Shown: positions 1 to 7,482 of the stretch, in pieces
Layout: each line of letters opens with the position of its first letter
Position numbering within the stretch: position 1 is the first letter of the stretch
Assembly (NCBI GenBank): GCA_016744335.1
Contig: JADGEO010000030.1
Location: forward strand, 1 to 41,746
Reading direction: 5' to 3'
DNA length: 41,746 nt
Source: Anaerolineales bacterium
Lineage (GTDB): Bacteria > Chloroflexota > Anaerolineae > Anaerolineales > Villigracilaceae
Made by a program: the position numbers and the translations under genes
The notes under the pieces: model-generated
The model's input: the letters and a program-made list of their open reading frames with translations, nothing else
Told to the model about the DNA's origin: nothing
The model's database searches: none

Positions 1-357
1 CTCTAGCTCATCGAATATATATAGCCCTTTTTCATCTGTAAGTGTGTCTATGCTCATATAATTGGGGTCGGAATCTTCCAAGCCCGATGTGCTAAGAGAG
101 ACAAGGGCATTTTCGATGATTTCATCGTTTTCTGTCCAGTAGACTTTGCCCTGTATTCGTACTGCCGTGGGGGTGGGCGTTGAGGTGGGCGTTGGTGTAA
201 ATGTAGCTGTTGGCGTCAGGGTAGCGGTTGGCGCTGACGTTGATGTGTGTGTTGGCGTGTGTGTTGGTGTTATTGTAGGACCAAAGACTTGCGCTGTTCC
301 ACATGCCGAAAGAAAAGGTATAATTAAAAGCCCAAGTAATAATTTGCGAGTTATCAT
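1..357 (-). CDS. Partial lipoprotein with Thr/Pro-rich linker and carboxypeptidase-regulatory-like domain (3' end outside window)
   Basis: The reading frame opens at the ATG complementary to 355-357 and stays open to the window edge for 119 codons, so only the N-terminus is visible. It begins MITRKLLLGL and has a lipobox (LSAC) with the acylated Cys at residue 19, then a long Thr-Pro linker (about residues 28-65, repeats of TPT/TPTPT). After that comes a segment starting RIQGKVYW, followed by NALVSLS and DEKGLYIFDEL. That pattern (G-x-V, alternating beta strands, DEKG-Y-F) resembles a carboxypeptidase regulatory-like or Cna-B-type beta-sandwich. AAGGA lies about ten bases upstream of the start. 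The protein is probably anchored outside the membrane with the linker as a spacer. What follows the sandwich domain cannot be seen. Confidence 0.75.
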   Translation of the reverse strand, partial: MITRKLLLGLLIIPFLSACGTAQVFGPTITPTHTPTHTSTSAPTATLTPTATFTPTPTSTPTPTAVRIQGKVYWTENDEIIENALVSLSTSGLEDSDPNYMSIDTLTDEKGLYIFDELE

Positions 358-402
358 ATTTTGTTTTTCCTTAGACTTCTTGCAAAAGTCTGTAGCTCCC
401 TG

Positions 403-450
403 CGCTGTCCCCAGCATAGGAATTTTGAAAAAACGCCGCCGGGGACAGCG
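403..450 (-). promoter_or_regulatory. Stem-loop in the leader of the lipoprotein gene
   Basis: Perfect 10-bp arms CGCTGTCCCC (403-412) and GGGGACAGCG (441-450) enclose a 28-nt loop. A smaller stem (AGACTT/AAGTCT, 373-391) lies between it and the start codon at 357. No U-run follows in the minus direction, so it is more likely a leader structure or an inert repeat than a terminator. Nothing else was recognised between 451 and 600. Confidence 0.4.
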
Positions 451-600
451 GCTAGAGCATATATGCAAAAGGTCTATTATATTTACAGAATAAGGGCTTA
501 GGAAGAAATAAATTATCCATTAATGAGACGAAGTATGAGTGAAATATGCTTCAAATATATAAGTTATTTAATTCTCATTCCTAAGCGTTGAAAGAAATAT

Positions 601-642
601 ATAAAGAAAAACTGCTCTTCTCATGAAGAGCAGTTTCTTTAT
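601..642 (-). terminator. Rho-independent terminator of the 687-1247 gene
   Basis: Perfect 12-bp arms AAACTGCTCTTC (609-620) and GAAGAGCAGTTT (625-636) with a 4-nt loop lie 45 bp beyond the stop codon of the minus-strand gene. In the minus direction the stem is followed by TTTTCTTTAT. The flanks ATAAAG/CTTTAT extend the symmetry, so it could work in both directions. Confidence 0.8.
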
Positions 643-686
643 GTTAGCAGTGTTGGATATTGAGAAATTGTGTTGTTTATGGGGCG

Positions 687-1247
687 TTAGTTGACGGGGC
701 CGTTATAACTCGACATGTCAGATACGGGATGTTTTATACATTGATTATAAGAATCAAAGAAATTGTCTGACTGGCCCCATTGTGCATAGGCCGCTTTCTC
801 ATCACTGTACGTCCAGTCTTCATCGTAAGAATATTGCCCTGTGTGTGTTATAGTTTCACCATTGTACTCATAGGACCAACTATAAGAATAACCATAACAT
901 ATGTGATTACCTGGAACGGTAGCCCAAAAGCCTTGCCCAGCCAAGCCGACCATAACAGATTGCCCAGCGTATCTATTGATATCTTTGACTGTGCAGGCAA
1001 CATTGCCATCGTCTTTGAAGCGGCAGTCTGTACTTAGTGCATTGCCGCCAACATTAGCATAGGCTGAATTTAGGTCACTTTTGCTCAGACCTGATGCTTC
1101 AAAAATAAATACAACGCCTTTGCCAGGGATAAAGCGTGTTTCTAGTAGCTTTACAGTTTTCCCGCCGTTCATAGGAGCGGCGGCAGTGCCTACTATAAAG
1201 ACTAAGAGTGAAATTAAAATTAAAACGCGTATTGTACGAGCCTTCAT
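687..1247 (-). CDS. Secreted aromatic-rich protein of unknown function
   Basis: This is a 186-residue protein with a clear Sec-type signal: basic start (MKARTIR), hydrophobic stretch at about residues 8-20, and Ala-rich cleavage region (GTAAAP) near 20-25. I do not recognise a family. The mature part has four cysteines (C75, C85, C117, C170), which would allow two disulfides, and a run very rich in Tyr, Trp and Ser (about residues 117-160). The start is supported by AAGGAG seven bases upstream. It has its own terminator and stands alone between a lipoprotein gene and an unrelated repeat. It is probably exported or cell-surface; no catalytic motif is visible. Confidence 0.7.
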   Translation of the reverse strand: MKARTIRVLILISLLVFIVGTAAAPMNGGKTVKLLETRFIPGKGVVFIFEASGLSKSDLNSAYANVGGNALSTDCRFKDDGNVACTVKDINRYAGQSVMVGLAGQGFWATVPGNHICYGYSYSWSYEYNGETITHTGQYSYDEDWTYSDEKAAYAQWGQSDNFFDSYNQCIKHPVSDMSSYNGPVN

Positions 1248-1683
1248 GTTATTCTCCTTAAATTGAATGTGTCTAAGCTACTAACATAGGTTGAGTATAC
1301 TATATTTGTTCCTTACAGTTTCGTTAGATTTAGGGAAAAAGGATGGATAAACTTCCTAAGTGTAAGTGACATAACTGTCATTCTCATACTTTAAAAAAAG
1401 CCTTTCTCACAAAAAATAATACTTTGAAATGAGCTATCTGTATATACTCAAAATGTTTATTTTTACTAAACGTAGCGTTTAGTTTACGCATAAACAATGC
1501 GCTTAGCGTTAAATAAAAAGAATGTTTTTAGGCATTTACTTGTCCCGCATTGTCCTTTTCGCCCCATTTCAAGATATGGCAGTGATGGTTTTGATTCTAA
1601 TATAAGAAATACTCTTTCTTTAAACACATCTTTGCGACAAGTACTCCGAAAAGCATCGTCTCACGAAGAAATCATCGCTTACT

Positions 1684-1870
1684 TAACTGATGTTACGCAA
1701 TTAATTTTTCTGGTAAAAAAAGGGCGATTTATCGTCCTTCGGCTATGAGCCTGTCGGGTTTACCCACAGGCGGCGCGGATTAATCTAGCCCGCCTGCCCG
1801 TAAACGGAGCAGGCTCATAGCGGAAGTCCCGCTGGGACTGAAAATTGCTCTTTTTGCGTAACATCAGTTA
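1684..1870. repeat. 187-bp palindromic MITE-like element
   Basis: Perfect 17-bp terminal inverted repeats, TAACTGATGTTACGCAA at 1684-1700 and its complement at 1854-1870, flank an interior that is itself a long imperfect palindrome (CTATGAGCCTG near 1742 against CAGGCTCATAG near 1810, with further pairing inward). No transposase is encoded. Length, terminal repeats and foldback structure fit a non-autonomous miniature element or a foldback repeat. No clean target duplication is visible. The rest of the gene-free interval 1248-2001 holds only the upstream region of the minus-strand gene and an unconvincing short frame. Confidence 0.7.
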
Positions 1871-2001
1871 CTTAAAGACCACTACCAACTTCCTTTTAGT
1901 TATGTTACGATTTCTACGTATGTTTATCGCGAGGGTGAAAATTATATTACTTGAGTTTGTTTTTTCTTGCACCTTTTCTCTTTAAACCTTAAACTTGCTT
2001 T

Positions 2002-3366
2002 ATGAAATTAAATACTCTCACCATTTCTCAGCTTCAAAAAATAATTCGTGAAAAATTTATTTCTCCTGTCGAAATTGTAGACGCGTGCCTTGAGCAAATT
2101 GATCGCAGAGAAGAAAAAATCAATGCCTTTATCACCCTTAGAGCAGAAGAAGTGCGTGCTCAAGCCAAAGAAGCTGAAACCTTACAAATGAAAATTTCTG
2201 CTGAAGAGATGCCTCCACTTTTGGGGATTCCGCTTGCTGTGAAAGATTTATATGACACGGCTGGAATTCGCACTACGGGTGGCACATCGTATCTTGTCGA
2301 TAATATCCCTATAGAAGATGCTGAAATTATTAAACGCCTAAAAAAAGCGGGGATGATTATGCTTGGCAAAACAAATACGCATGAGATTGCACTGGGGGTG
2401 ACGACCGTTAATCCGCATTATGGGACGACAAAAAATCCACATGATTTAACGCGCATTGCTGGCGGTTCTTCGGGAGGTTCTGCCGCGGCATTGAGTGCAG
2501 ATATGGTTCCCGCCGCTTTGGGGACGGATACTGGTGGATCTATTCGTATCCCGGCTTCATTATGTGGCGTGGTGGGACTAAAACCAACGCGCGGACTTAT
2601 CTCTTTACGCGGCATTATGCCTCTTTCGTGGAATTTGGATCACGCGGGACCCATGACGCGTTCTGTTAGAGACGCGGGTTTAATGCTTAATGCTATGGCG
2701 GGCTATGATGCTGATGATGCGTATTCGGTAAAACGTCCAACCGAAGATTACGCGTCCATAACGGAGGCAAGCCTAAAACACGTGCGAATCGGGGTGGCTG
2801 AATACTATTTGGATTTGGCAGATGCTGAGGTCGCATTTGCAGTGAGAAAATCGGCGCAGGTTTTTCAATCGCTCGGCGCAAAAGTAGAAAGCGTAGATGT
2901 GGCTTGGCTTAACGAAGCCTACCGCGCTAATGCGTTAATCACTCCCGCCGATGGTGCCGCTTATCACCACGAAAGAATGATAAAAACACCCGAAGTTTAT
3001 GGAGAAGATGTCTTGCGTAGGTTGCGAATGGGGGCAGAGTACACCAGCACCGAGTATATTTTGGCGTGCAAAACCCAAGCTGAGATGAAGTGGCGCATGA
3101 CACAATTTTTTGAGAAATATGATTTACTTTTACTGCCCACCACCGCCGTTATCGCCCCACCAATTATGGGAAAAGATGCCGTAGAACAGGCTAAATTATT
3201 AACGCGTTTTACGGCTCCTTTTAATTTGACGGGGGTGCCTGCACTCTCAATTCCATGTGGAGGTGCCGCGTGTGGGTTGCCTATTGGCTTGCAAATTGTG
3301 GGCGCAAGTTGGGATGAAAAAGGTGTTTTAGAAGCAGGTTGCGCGTATGAAGGAGCAACAAAATAA
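2002..3366 (+). CDS. Amidase-signature family amidase (GatA-like)
   Basis: A 454-residue amidase-signature enzyme that should hydrolyse a carboxamide, or transfer ammonia from one. The Ser-cisSer-Lys triad is visible: Lys81 in PLAVKDLYDTAG, cis-Ser156 in AGGSSGGSAAA, and nucleophile Ser180 in GTDTGGSIRIPA. The spacing (75 and 24 residues) is as in GatA. The family is broad: GatA of the Asp/Glu-tRNA amidotransferase, acylamidases and biuret-type hydrolases all look alike. No gatB or gatC is adjacent and the C-terminus is short, so a stand-alone amidase is more likely. No strong ribosome site precedes the ATG. Its stop overlaps the start of the acetyltransferase gene (TAATG), implying co-translation. 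Confidence 0.85.
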   Translation: MKLNTLTISQLQKIIREKFISPVEIVDACLEQIDRREEKINAFITLRAEEVRAQAKEAETLQMKISAEEMPPLLGIPLAVKDLYDTAGIRTTGGTSYLVDNIPIEDAEIIKRLKKAGMIMLGKTNTHEIALGVTTVNPHYGTTKNPHDLTRIAGGSSGGSAAALSADMVPAALGTDTGGSIRIPASLCGVVGLKPTRGLISLRGIMPLSWNLDHAGPMTRSVRDAGLMLNAMAGYDADDAYSVKRPTEDYASITEASLKHVRIGVAEYYLDLADAEVAFAVRKSAQVFQSLGAKVESVDVAWLNEAYRANALITPADGAAYHHERMIKTPEVYGEDVLRRLRMGAEYTSTEYILACKTQAEMKWRMTQFFEKYDLLLLPTTAVIAPPIMGKDAVEQAKLLTRFTAPFNLTGVPALSIPCGGAACGLPIGLQIVGASWDEKGVLEAGCAYEGATK

Positions 3367-3866
3367 TGGATATTCGTTTGGCGAAATTTAATGATATTGA
3401 AGCGATGCGTACTATTTATAATCAGTCTGTAGCGGTAGGATACCAAACGGCGGATATTTACCCAGTAAGTTTTGAAGATAGGGAGGCATGGTTTAATGCA
3501 CATTCTTTTGAGAAGTATCCGATTTTTGTAATTGAAGATGAAAGCATGGTGCTTGGCTATTTGTCTATTAGTGCGTATCGAGTTGGCAGAATGGCATTGC
3601 GGTATACGGCTGAAGTTAGTTATTATATTCATGAAGATTATCAGAGGCGTGGAATCGCATCGAGGTTGCTTGAGCACGCGCTTGAAATATGCCCGGTTTT
3701 AGAGATTAAAACTTTATTTGGTATTCTTTTGGACAGCAACGAAGCAAGCTATAAATTTTTAGAGAAATTTGGTTTTGAAAAATGGGGGCATTTACCTTTG
3801 ATTGCAGATTTTGATGGAGTTGAAGTGGGGCATTTATATTATGGTTTGAGACTCACGGAAGAATGA
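3366..3866 (+). CDS. GNAT-family N-acetyltransferase (phosphinothricin-acetyltransferase-like)
   Basis: A 166-residue GNAT protein. It begins with the usual IRLAKFNDIEAMRTIYN strand-helix and has the acetyl-CoA-binding motif A near residues 93-110 (HEDYQRRGIASRLLEHAL, the R/Q-x-x-G-x-A loop). It ends with the N-x-x-S-x-x-F-x-x-x-G-F signature (about residues 122-137), typical of the phosphinothricin N-acetyltransferase/RimI-like branch. The acceptor is probably a small primary amine or amino-acid analogue, but the sequence does not fix it. It is coupled to the upstream amidase by a one-base overlap, so the pair may act on one metabolite. A stem-loop follows. Confidence 0.85.
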   Translation: MDIRLAKFNDIEAMRTIYNQSVAVGYQTADIYPVSFEDREAWFNAHSFEKYPIFVIEDESMVLGYLSISAYRVGRMALRYTAEVSYYIHEDYQRRGIASRLLEHALEICPVLEIKTLFGILLDSNEASYKFLEKFGFEKWGHLPLIADFDGVEVGHLYYGLRLTEE

Positions 3867-3901
3867 AAAGTAATTTCAACTTTAAATATTGTGAATTCGC
3901 C

Positions 3902-3950
3902 ATAAACGCAGCGAATATATGACATTTGTCACTATATTCGCTGTGTTTAT
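3902..3950 (+). terminator. Stem-loop terminator after the acetyltransferase gene
   Basis: ATAAACGCAGCGAATATA (from 3902) pairs with TATATTCGCTGTGTTTAT (ending at 3950) around a short TGACA/TGTCA-closed loop, giving a roughly 23-bp stem with two mismatches. It lies 36 bp beyond the stop codon. The tail TTTATTTC is only moderately U-rich. Confidence 0.6.
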
Positions 3951-4016
3951 TTCAATATACTAGACTTAACAGATTTGCAAGGTCGATAAATTCATTTTAG
4001 GTTTTGGGAGGAAAAG

Positions 4017-4103
4017 ATGAATAAAAAGGGGTTTTGTGGGATATCAGTGGTCTTAGGGTTGGTAGTTTTATTATTCAAGGTTTCTTGTGTTTGCTTGTAT
4101 TAG
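4017..4103 (+). CDS. Possible 28-residue single-span membrane peptide
   Basis: A short frame, MNKKGFCGIS followed by a hydrophobic run (VVLGLVVLLFKVSCVCLY) and a TAG stop. It has a strong ribosome site, GGGAGG, six bases before the ATG. The positive N-terminus plus one hydrophobic helix is the usual layout of small bacterial membrane peptides. It lies between a terminator and the promoter of the polysaccharide locus. Alternatives are a leader peptide or a chance frame; the ribosome site is the main support. Confidence 0.4.
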   Translation: MNKKGFCGISVVLGLVVLLFKVSCVCLY

Positions 4104-4147
4104 GTTAGTGAATTTAGTATTTTTTTGCCTTAAAATTTAAATGTATT

Positions 4148-4177
4148 TTGAAAGTCATTTTTTTATATATTTATAAA
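4148..4177 (+). promoter_or_regulatory. Candidate housekeeping-sigma promoter of the polysaccharide locus
   Basis: TTGAAA (4148-4153) and TATAAA (4172-4177) are separated by 18 bp. They lie about 45 bp upstream of the regulator start codon, with an AT-rich spacer. They are well placed to drive the regulator and the chain-length gene behind it. Confidence 0.5.
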
Positions 4178-4222
4178 GCAAATAATTATTCGATTTGGCT
4201 TGGAACTTTCTCGGGAGTGAAT

Positions 4223-4447
4223 ATGAGTAGTCGCGTACAGCAATTAGCGAAAAAAAACAATATGACTTTTGATGAATTTATTGGTGAGATGCGTAAACGG
4301 GGGTGTAGTGAGCCAACAGCAATCAAGATTTGGAAGGGTGCATACGAGGAGTTTGATGATTTTAAAGATAATGATATCTATCTTAGTAATTTAAGAAAAG
4401 CAGCAGATGTTTTACGCGTTAGGACAGGCATGCTTGTTTTGAACTGA
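4223..4447 (+). CDS. Small Cro/C1-type helix-turn-helix regulator
   Basis: A 74-residue protein. The ATG at 4223 is preferred over an in-frame one at 4148 because CGGGAG precedes it and the upstream extension overlaps the candidate promoter. Helices run VQQLAKKNNMT, FDEFIGEMRKRG, SEPTAIKIWKGAYEE and NLRKAADVLRVRTGMLV. The last segment is the characteristic end of short XRE/HTH_26 domains (L-x-x-x-A-x-x-L-x-V-x-x-x-x-L). There is no extra sensor domain. Its position just before the chain-length gene suggests a local regulator of the polysaccharide genes. DNA binding and target are inferred. Confidence 0.65.
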   Translation: MSSRVQQLAKKNNMTFDEFIGEMRKRGCSEPTAIKIWKGAYEEFDDFKDNDIYLSNLRKAADVLRVRTGMLVLN

Positions 4448-4487
4448 ATGGTATTTTCGTGATTGATTTATTACTAGGAGAGAGGAT

Positions 4488-5960
4488 ATGGAATTAAGGC
4501 GGTATATCAATATTCTTTGGCGCAGAAAGTGGGTAATTATTTTTACGATTCTTGTAACGATGATAATTGTTGTGTTAGGTACGGGGATGCAAACGCCAAA
4601 ATATAGAGCCTCTGCTGTTTTGAGAATTGCGGCATCAAGCAATGGTGCGATGACTTACTCTGATTATGTGCGCGCAACTCAGATGACGAATACTTATGTG
4701 GAAATTGCGACGAGTAGACCGATATTAGATAAGCTTAAAGAACAATTAGGTCTCGAATACCTACCACCATTGACCGTTGAAGTTATTCCCAATACTGAAC
4801 TAATACAAATTTCTGTTGAGGGAGCATATCCCGACCGTGTGGCAGAAGTATCTAATTCTTTAGCCGAGATATTGGTTGCTGAAAGTAGCGAATTATATTT
4901 AGGGGGAGGGGACAAATCTTCGCAGGACATTCTTGGTGAGCAGATTGCTAAGTCGCAAATTGACCTTAATCATACGCGAGATGCCTACGAAAAGCTTATT
5001 ATCCAAACCCCTGCTATTCCTGAAAAGATAGAAACAACAAGACAATTATTGCAGTTAAAACAAGGAGCACATGAAAGATTACTTGAAGACTATCGAGAAA
5101 TGGCACTTAGAGAAGAAGTTCGTTCTAGCTTGATTACCGTGATCGAGCCAGCTTTGGCACCACAAACTCCCTTTGAGCCTCGTACATTATTTAATTATGT
5201 GTTGGGGTTTGCTCTTGGGCTTATTGGTGGCGTAGGGTTAGCATTTTTTCTTGAGAGCCAAGATACATCTCTTTATGAAGTAGATGATATTGAGGCTGTT
5301 GTTGCTCTAAGGGCTATAGCACAAATCCCAAGAGCAAAAAAAGAAGAATTGGACAATTACCAAAATGATACATCCAAGTTTGCGAATGCTTTTCAAAATA
5401 TAGTAGTCAATCTTCAGGCAACGCAAGGTGAGCGAAGATCGAAAGTTTTATTGGTGGTAAGTGTTGAGGAAAATCAGGGGAAATCTATGGTTGCCCATCG
5501 TTTGGCTCTTACGCTTGCTGACTTTGGGGAGAAAGTTATTGCAGTTGATTGTGATACTCGAACGCCAAAATTGCACACCTTATTTGAACTTTCGAATAAA
5601 AGTGGACTTTCTGATGTGCTGGAAGAGAACGTAGGTTTGAAGGACGCATTACAGGAAAGTTCATTTGAAAATGTTAAATTACTTGCCGGGGGAACAAAAA
5701 TGTCTCATCCCTCTAAATTGCTTGGTTTATCTCAAATGGCAGATTTGTTAGATGATTTGCAGAGCGAAGCTGATTATATTCTTTTAGATTCATCAGCATT
5801 ACAGGTAGCTTTCGATATAGCCTCTGTTGTTCCTAATGTTGATAGAGTGCTATTTATTGTGCGAAGAGGACATGCTCATCGTGAAGCTTTAGATTTTATG
5901 AACAAGGTGTTGGCAGGACCAAGATTCCAAGACAAACCAATTGATCTGATTATAAATTAG
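4488..5960 (+). CDS. Wzz/BY-kinase-like polysaccharide co-polymerase with atypical ATP site
   Basis: A 490-residue membrane protein controlling polysaccharide chain length or export. It has an N-terminal Wzz segment (RRYINILWRRKW, TM1 about 15-33), an extracytoplasmic region with a coiled coil around 150-210, TM2 about 234-255, and a cytoplasmic BY-kinase-like P-loop domain (about 295-490). The ATP motifs are degraded. The usual PG-x-GKS Walker A is VEENQGKS (326-333), keeping G331, K332 and S333. Walker A' is IAVDCDTRTP (351-360, D354/D356), and Walker B keeps D434 in YILLD but lacks the following PP. The C-terminal Tyr cluster is absent (ends DLIIN). It may bind nucleotide without autophosphorylating. 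The start has AGGAG/GAGAGG just upstream. Confidence 0.85.
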   Translation: MELRRYINILWRRKWVIIFTILVTMIIVVLGTGMQTPKYRASAVLRIAASSNGAMTYSDYVRATQMTNTYVEIATSRPILDKLKEQLGLEYLPPLTVEVIPNTELIQISVEGAYPDRVAEVSNSLAEILVAESSELYLGGGDKSSQDILGEQIAKSQIDLNHTRDAYEKLIIQTPAIPEKIETTRQLLQLKQGAHERLLEDYREMALREEVRSSLITVIEPALAPQTPFEPRTLFNYVLGFALGLIGGVGLAFFLESQDTSLYEVDDIEAVVALRAIAQIPRAKKEELDNYQNDTSKFANAFQNIVVNLQATQGERRSKVLLVVSVEENQGKSMVAHRLALTLADFGEKVIAVDCDTRTPKLHTLFELSNKSGLSDVLEENVGLKDALQESSFENVKLLAGGTKMSHPSKLLGLSQMADLLDDLQSEADYILLDSSALQVAFDIASVVPNVDRVLFIVRRGHAHREALDFMNKVLAGPRFQDKPIDLIIN

Positions 5961-6024
5961 GGAGCACTTGGTAGCGCACATTAAATAATCAGAAGAAAGC
6001 ATAAATAATTATCTGGAGGAAATA

Positions 6025-7476
6025 ATGAATAGCACTTCTAATATCATTGATGCGACTTGGGGAAAAAGGAAATCTCTTCCCTTGCCTCTCAGAATGGCGG
6101 CGGGATGGGGTAAAAGAAAGGTATCTCCTCATTGGCTTTGGGAATCTAAAGAATTTCAAAACTATTTTGATTTTCTTCAAAAAAGTCAATGGTGGTCATT
6201 AGAGGATTTGAAAGCATTTCAGTTACAGGAGTTGAAAAAGTTAGTCAAATTCTCCTATGAAAACGTACCCTATTATCAGCGTACATTTAAAGAGAAAAAA
6301 ATACATCCATCTGATATCAAATCCTTAGAAGATATTCAATTATTACCACTGTTAACAAAAGACGAAGTTCGCACGCATGCAGAAGAATTTGTTCCTACAG
6401 GCGTTGATATCTCAAATCTCAGGGTATGGGTAACTGGGGGCACATCAGGAAAACCACTAAAGGTTTATCAGGATTTGTTTTATTCCTGCATGATTGAAGA
6501 AGCCTTTAGCCTTCGACAGCGATTATGGGCAAAAGATTATAAACAATATGACCGAAAAGTTACGCTTACACGTGACCCAAATAAACGCACAAGAACATGC
6601 TGGGACTATAACAATACAGAGCACGAAATTATACTTAGCTCTTTTGATATGACAGAAAATAATATGTTCAAATATGTTGATCTAATTCATGAATTTAAGC
6701 CAAAAATTATCATTGGCTACCCATCAACATTAGAAATTTTTGCTAGATTTTTAAAGAGAAATAACCTTTTCTTGCCGCCCTTGCAAGGAGTCTTCAGTGG
6801 GTCTGAGGCTCTTTTCCCTGGACAGAGAATTATTATTGAAGATGCCTATGATTGTAAAATGTTCTCTAGCTACGGCATGTCAGAACGTGTTGCTGATGCA
6901 ACCGAATGTGAAGAGCATAATGGATATCATCTTAGTATGGAATATGGGGTTTTTGAATTATTGGATAAAAATTCAGAACCTATTACAGAACCAAACATTT
7001 CAGGAGCCGTAGTAGGGACAGGATTTCATAATAACACAATGCCATTAATTCGCTACCAGATGTTTGATTTAGGCACTTACTCTGAAAAACAATGTGCTTG
7101 TGGTCGGCAAGCCCCACTTATAAAAGCATTTGAAGGGCGAGTCCGTGAGTATTTTGTTGCAAAATCAGGCAGACTGATAACACTTCAATTAATATGGGCT
7201 GGCAGGCATCCTGTGTGGTCAAAGCTCAGTGAAATGCAATTTGTTCAGGAGCGCAAAGGGGAAGTCTTAGCAAAAATCGTGTTGCCTCCGCAGTATTCAC
7301 AAGAAGAGATAGTCAGAGAATTACGTGAAGAAATTAGCAAGATACTCACTGAAGATGAATTTCAGTTTGAGTTTGAATTTGTTGATCAAATGCCATTGAC
7401 GCACCGCGGTAAACTGAACTTTTTAGATCAAAAAATTCCTTTGGATTTTGAAGATGTTGCCAACGCGGGATATTAA
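6025..7476 (+). CDS. PaaK/CapK-like adenylate-forming enzyme
   Basis: A 483-residue relative of phenylacetate-CoA ligase, the CapK branch often found in capsule clusters. Motifs: the P-loop VTGGTSGKP (136-144), the adenine-site motif FSSYGMSE (280-287), a NNTMPLIRYQMFDLG segment (336-350) matching the PaaK T-P-x-I-R-Y-x-x-x-D signature, then a CACG pair (357-360) and GR (371-372). The N-terminal ELKKLVKFSYENVPYY segment is typical of the family. It should activate a carboxylate as an acyl adenylate. No dedicated acceptor is adjacent, but an acyl carrier protein is encoded at 22677. GGAGG lies six bases upstream. The sulfotransferase gene follows after six bases. Confidence 0.8.
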   Translation: MNSTSNIIDATWGKRKSLPLPLRMAAGWGKRKVSPHWLWESKEFQNYFDFLQKSQWWSLEDLKAFQLQELKKLVKFSYENVPYYQRTFKEKKIHPSDIKSLEDIQLLPLLTKDEVRTHAEEFVPTGVDISNLRVWVTGGTSGKPLKVYQDLFYSCMIEEAFSLRQRLWAKDYKQYDRKVTLTRDPNKRTRTCWDYNNTEHEIILSSFDMTENNMFKYVDLIHEFKPKIIIGYPSTLEIFARFLKRNNLFLPPLQGVFSGSEALFPGQRIIIEDAYDCKMFSSYGMSERVADATECEEHNGYHLSMEYGVFELLDKNSEPITEPNISGAVVGTGFHNNTMPLIRYQMFDLGTYSEKQCACGRQAPLIKAFEGRVREYFVAKSGRLITLQLIWAGRHPVWSKLSEMQFVQERKGEVLAKIVLPPQYSQEEIVRELREEISKILTEDEFQFEFEFVDQMPLTHRGKLNFLDQKIPLDFEDVANAGY

Positions 7477-7482
7477 TAAAGC

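Noticed and set aside
181..280. Tandem GTTGG/GGCGT-like repeats suggestive of a CRISPR or VNTR
   Set aside because: They are codons of the Thr/Pro linker; there is no regular spacer-repeat pattern, and no CRISPR-like array or cas gene was seen anywhere in the window.
146..493. Plus-strand frame of 115 residues rich in Val and Gly
   Set aside because: It is the antisense image of the Thr/Pro codon repeats of the lipoprotein gene; the repetitive GVGVGV translation is an artefact and the minus frame has a signal, lipobox and linker.
1497..1748. 83-residue plus-strand frame
   Set aside because: No ribosome site, composition unlike a folded protein, and its end runs into the palindromic element.
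2002..3366. Calling the amidase gatA
   Set aside because: The catalytic triad fits the whole amidase-signature family; there is no gatB or gatC nearby and it is paired with an acetyltransferase.
2997..3677. 226-residue minus-strand frame
   Set aside because: It lies antisense to the amidase and acetyltransferase genes, both of which have clear family motifs.
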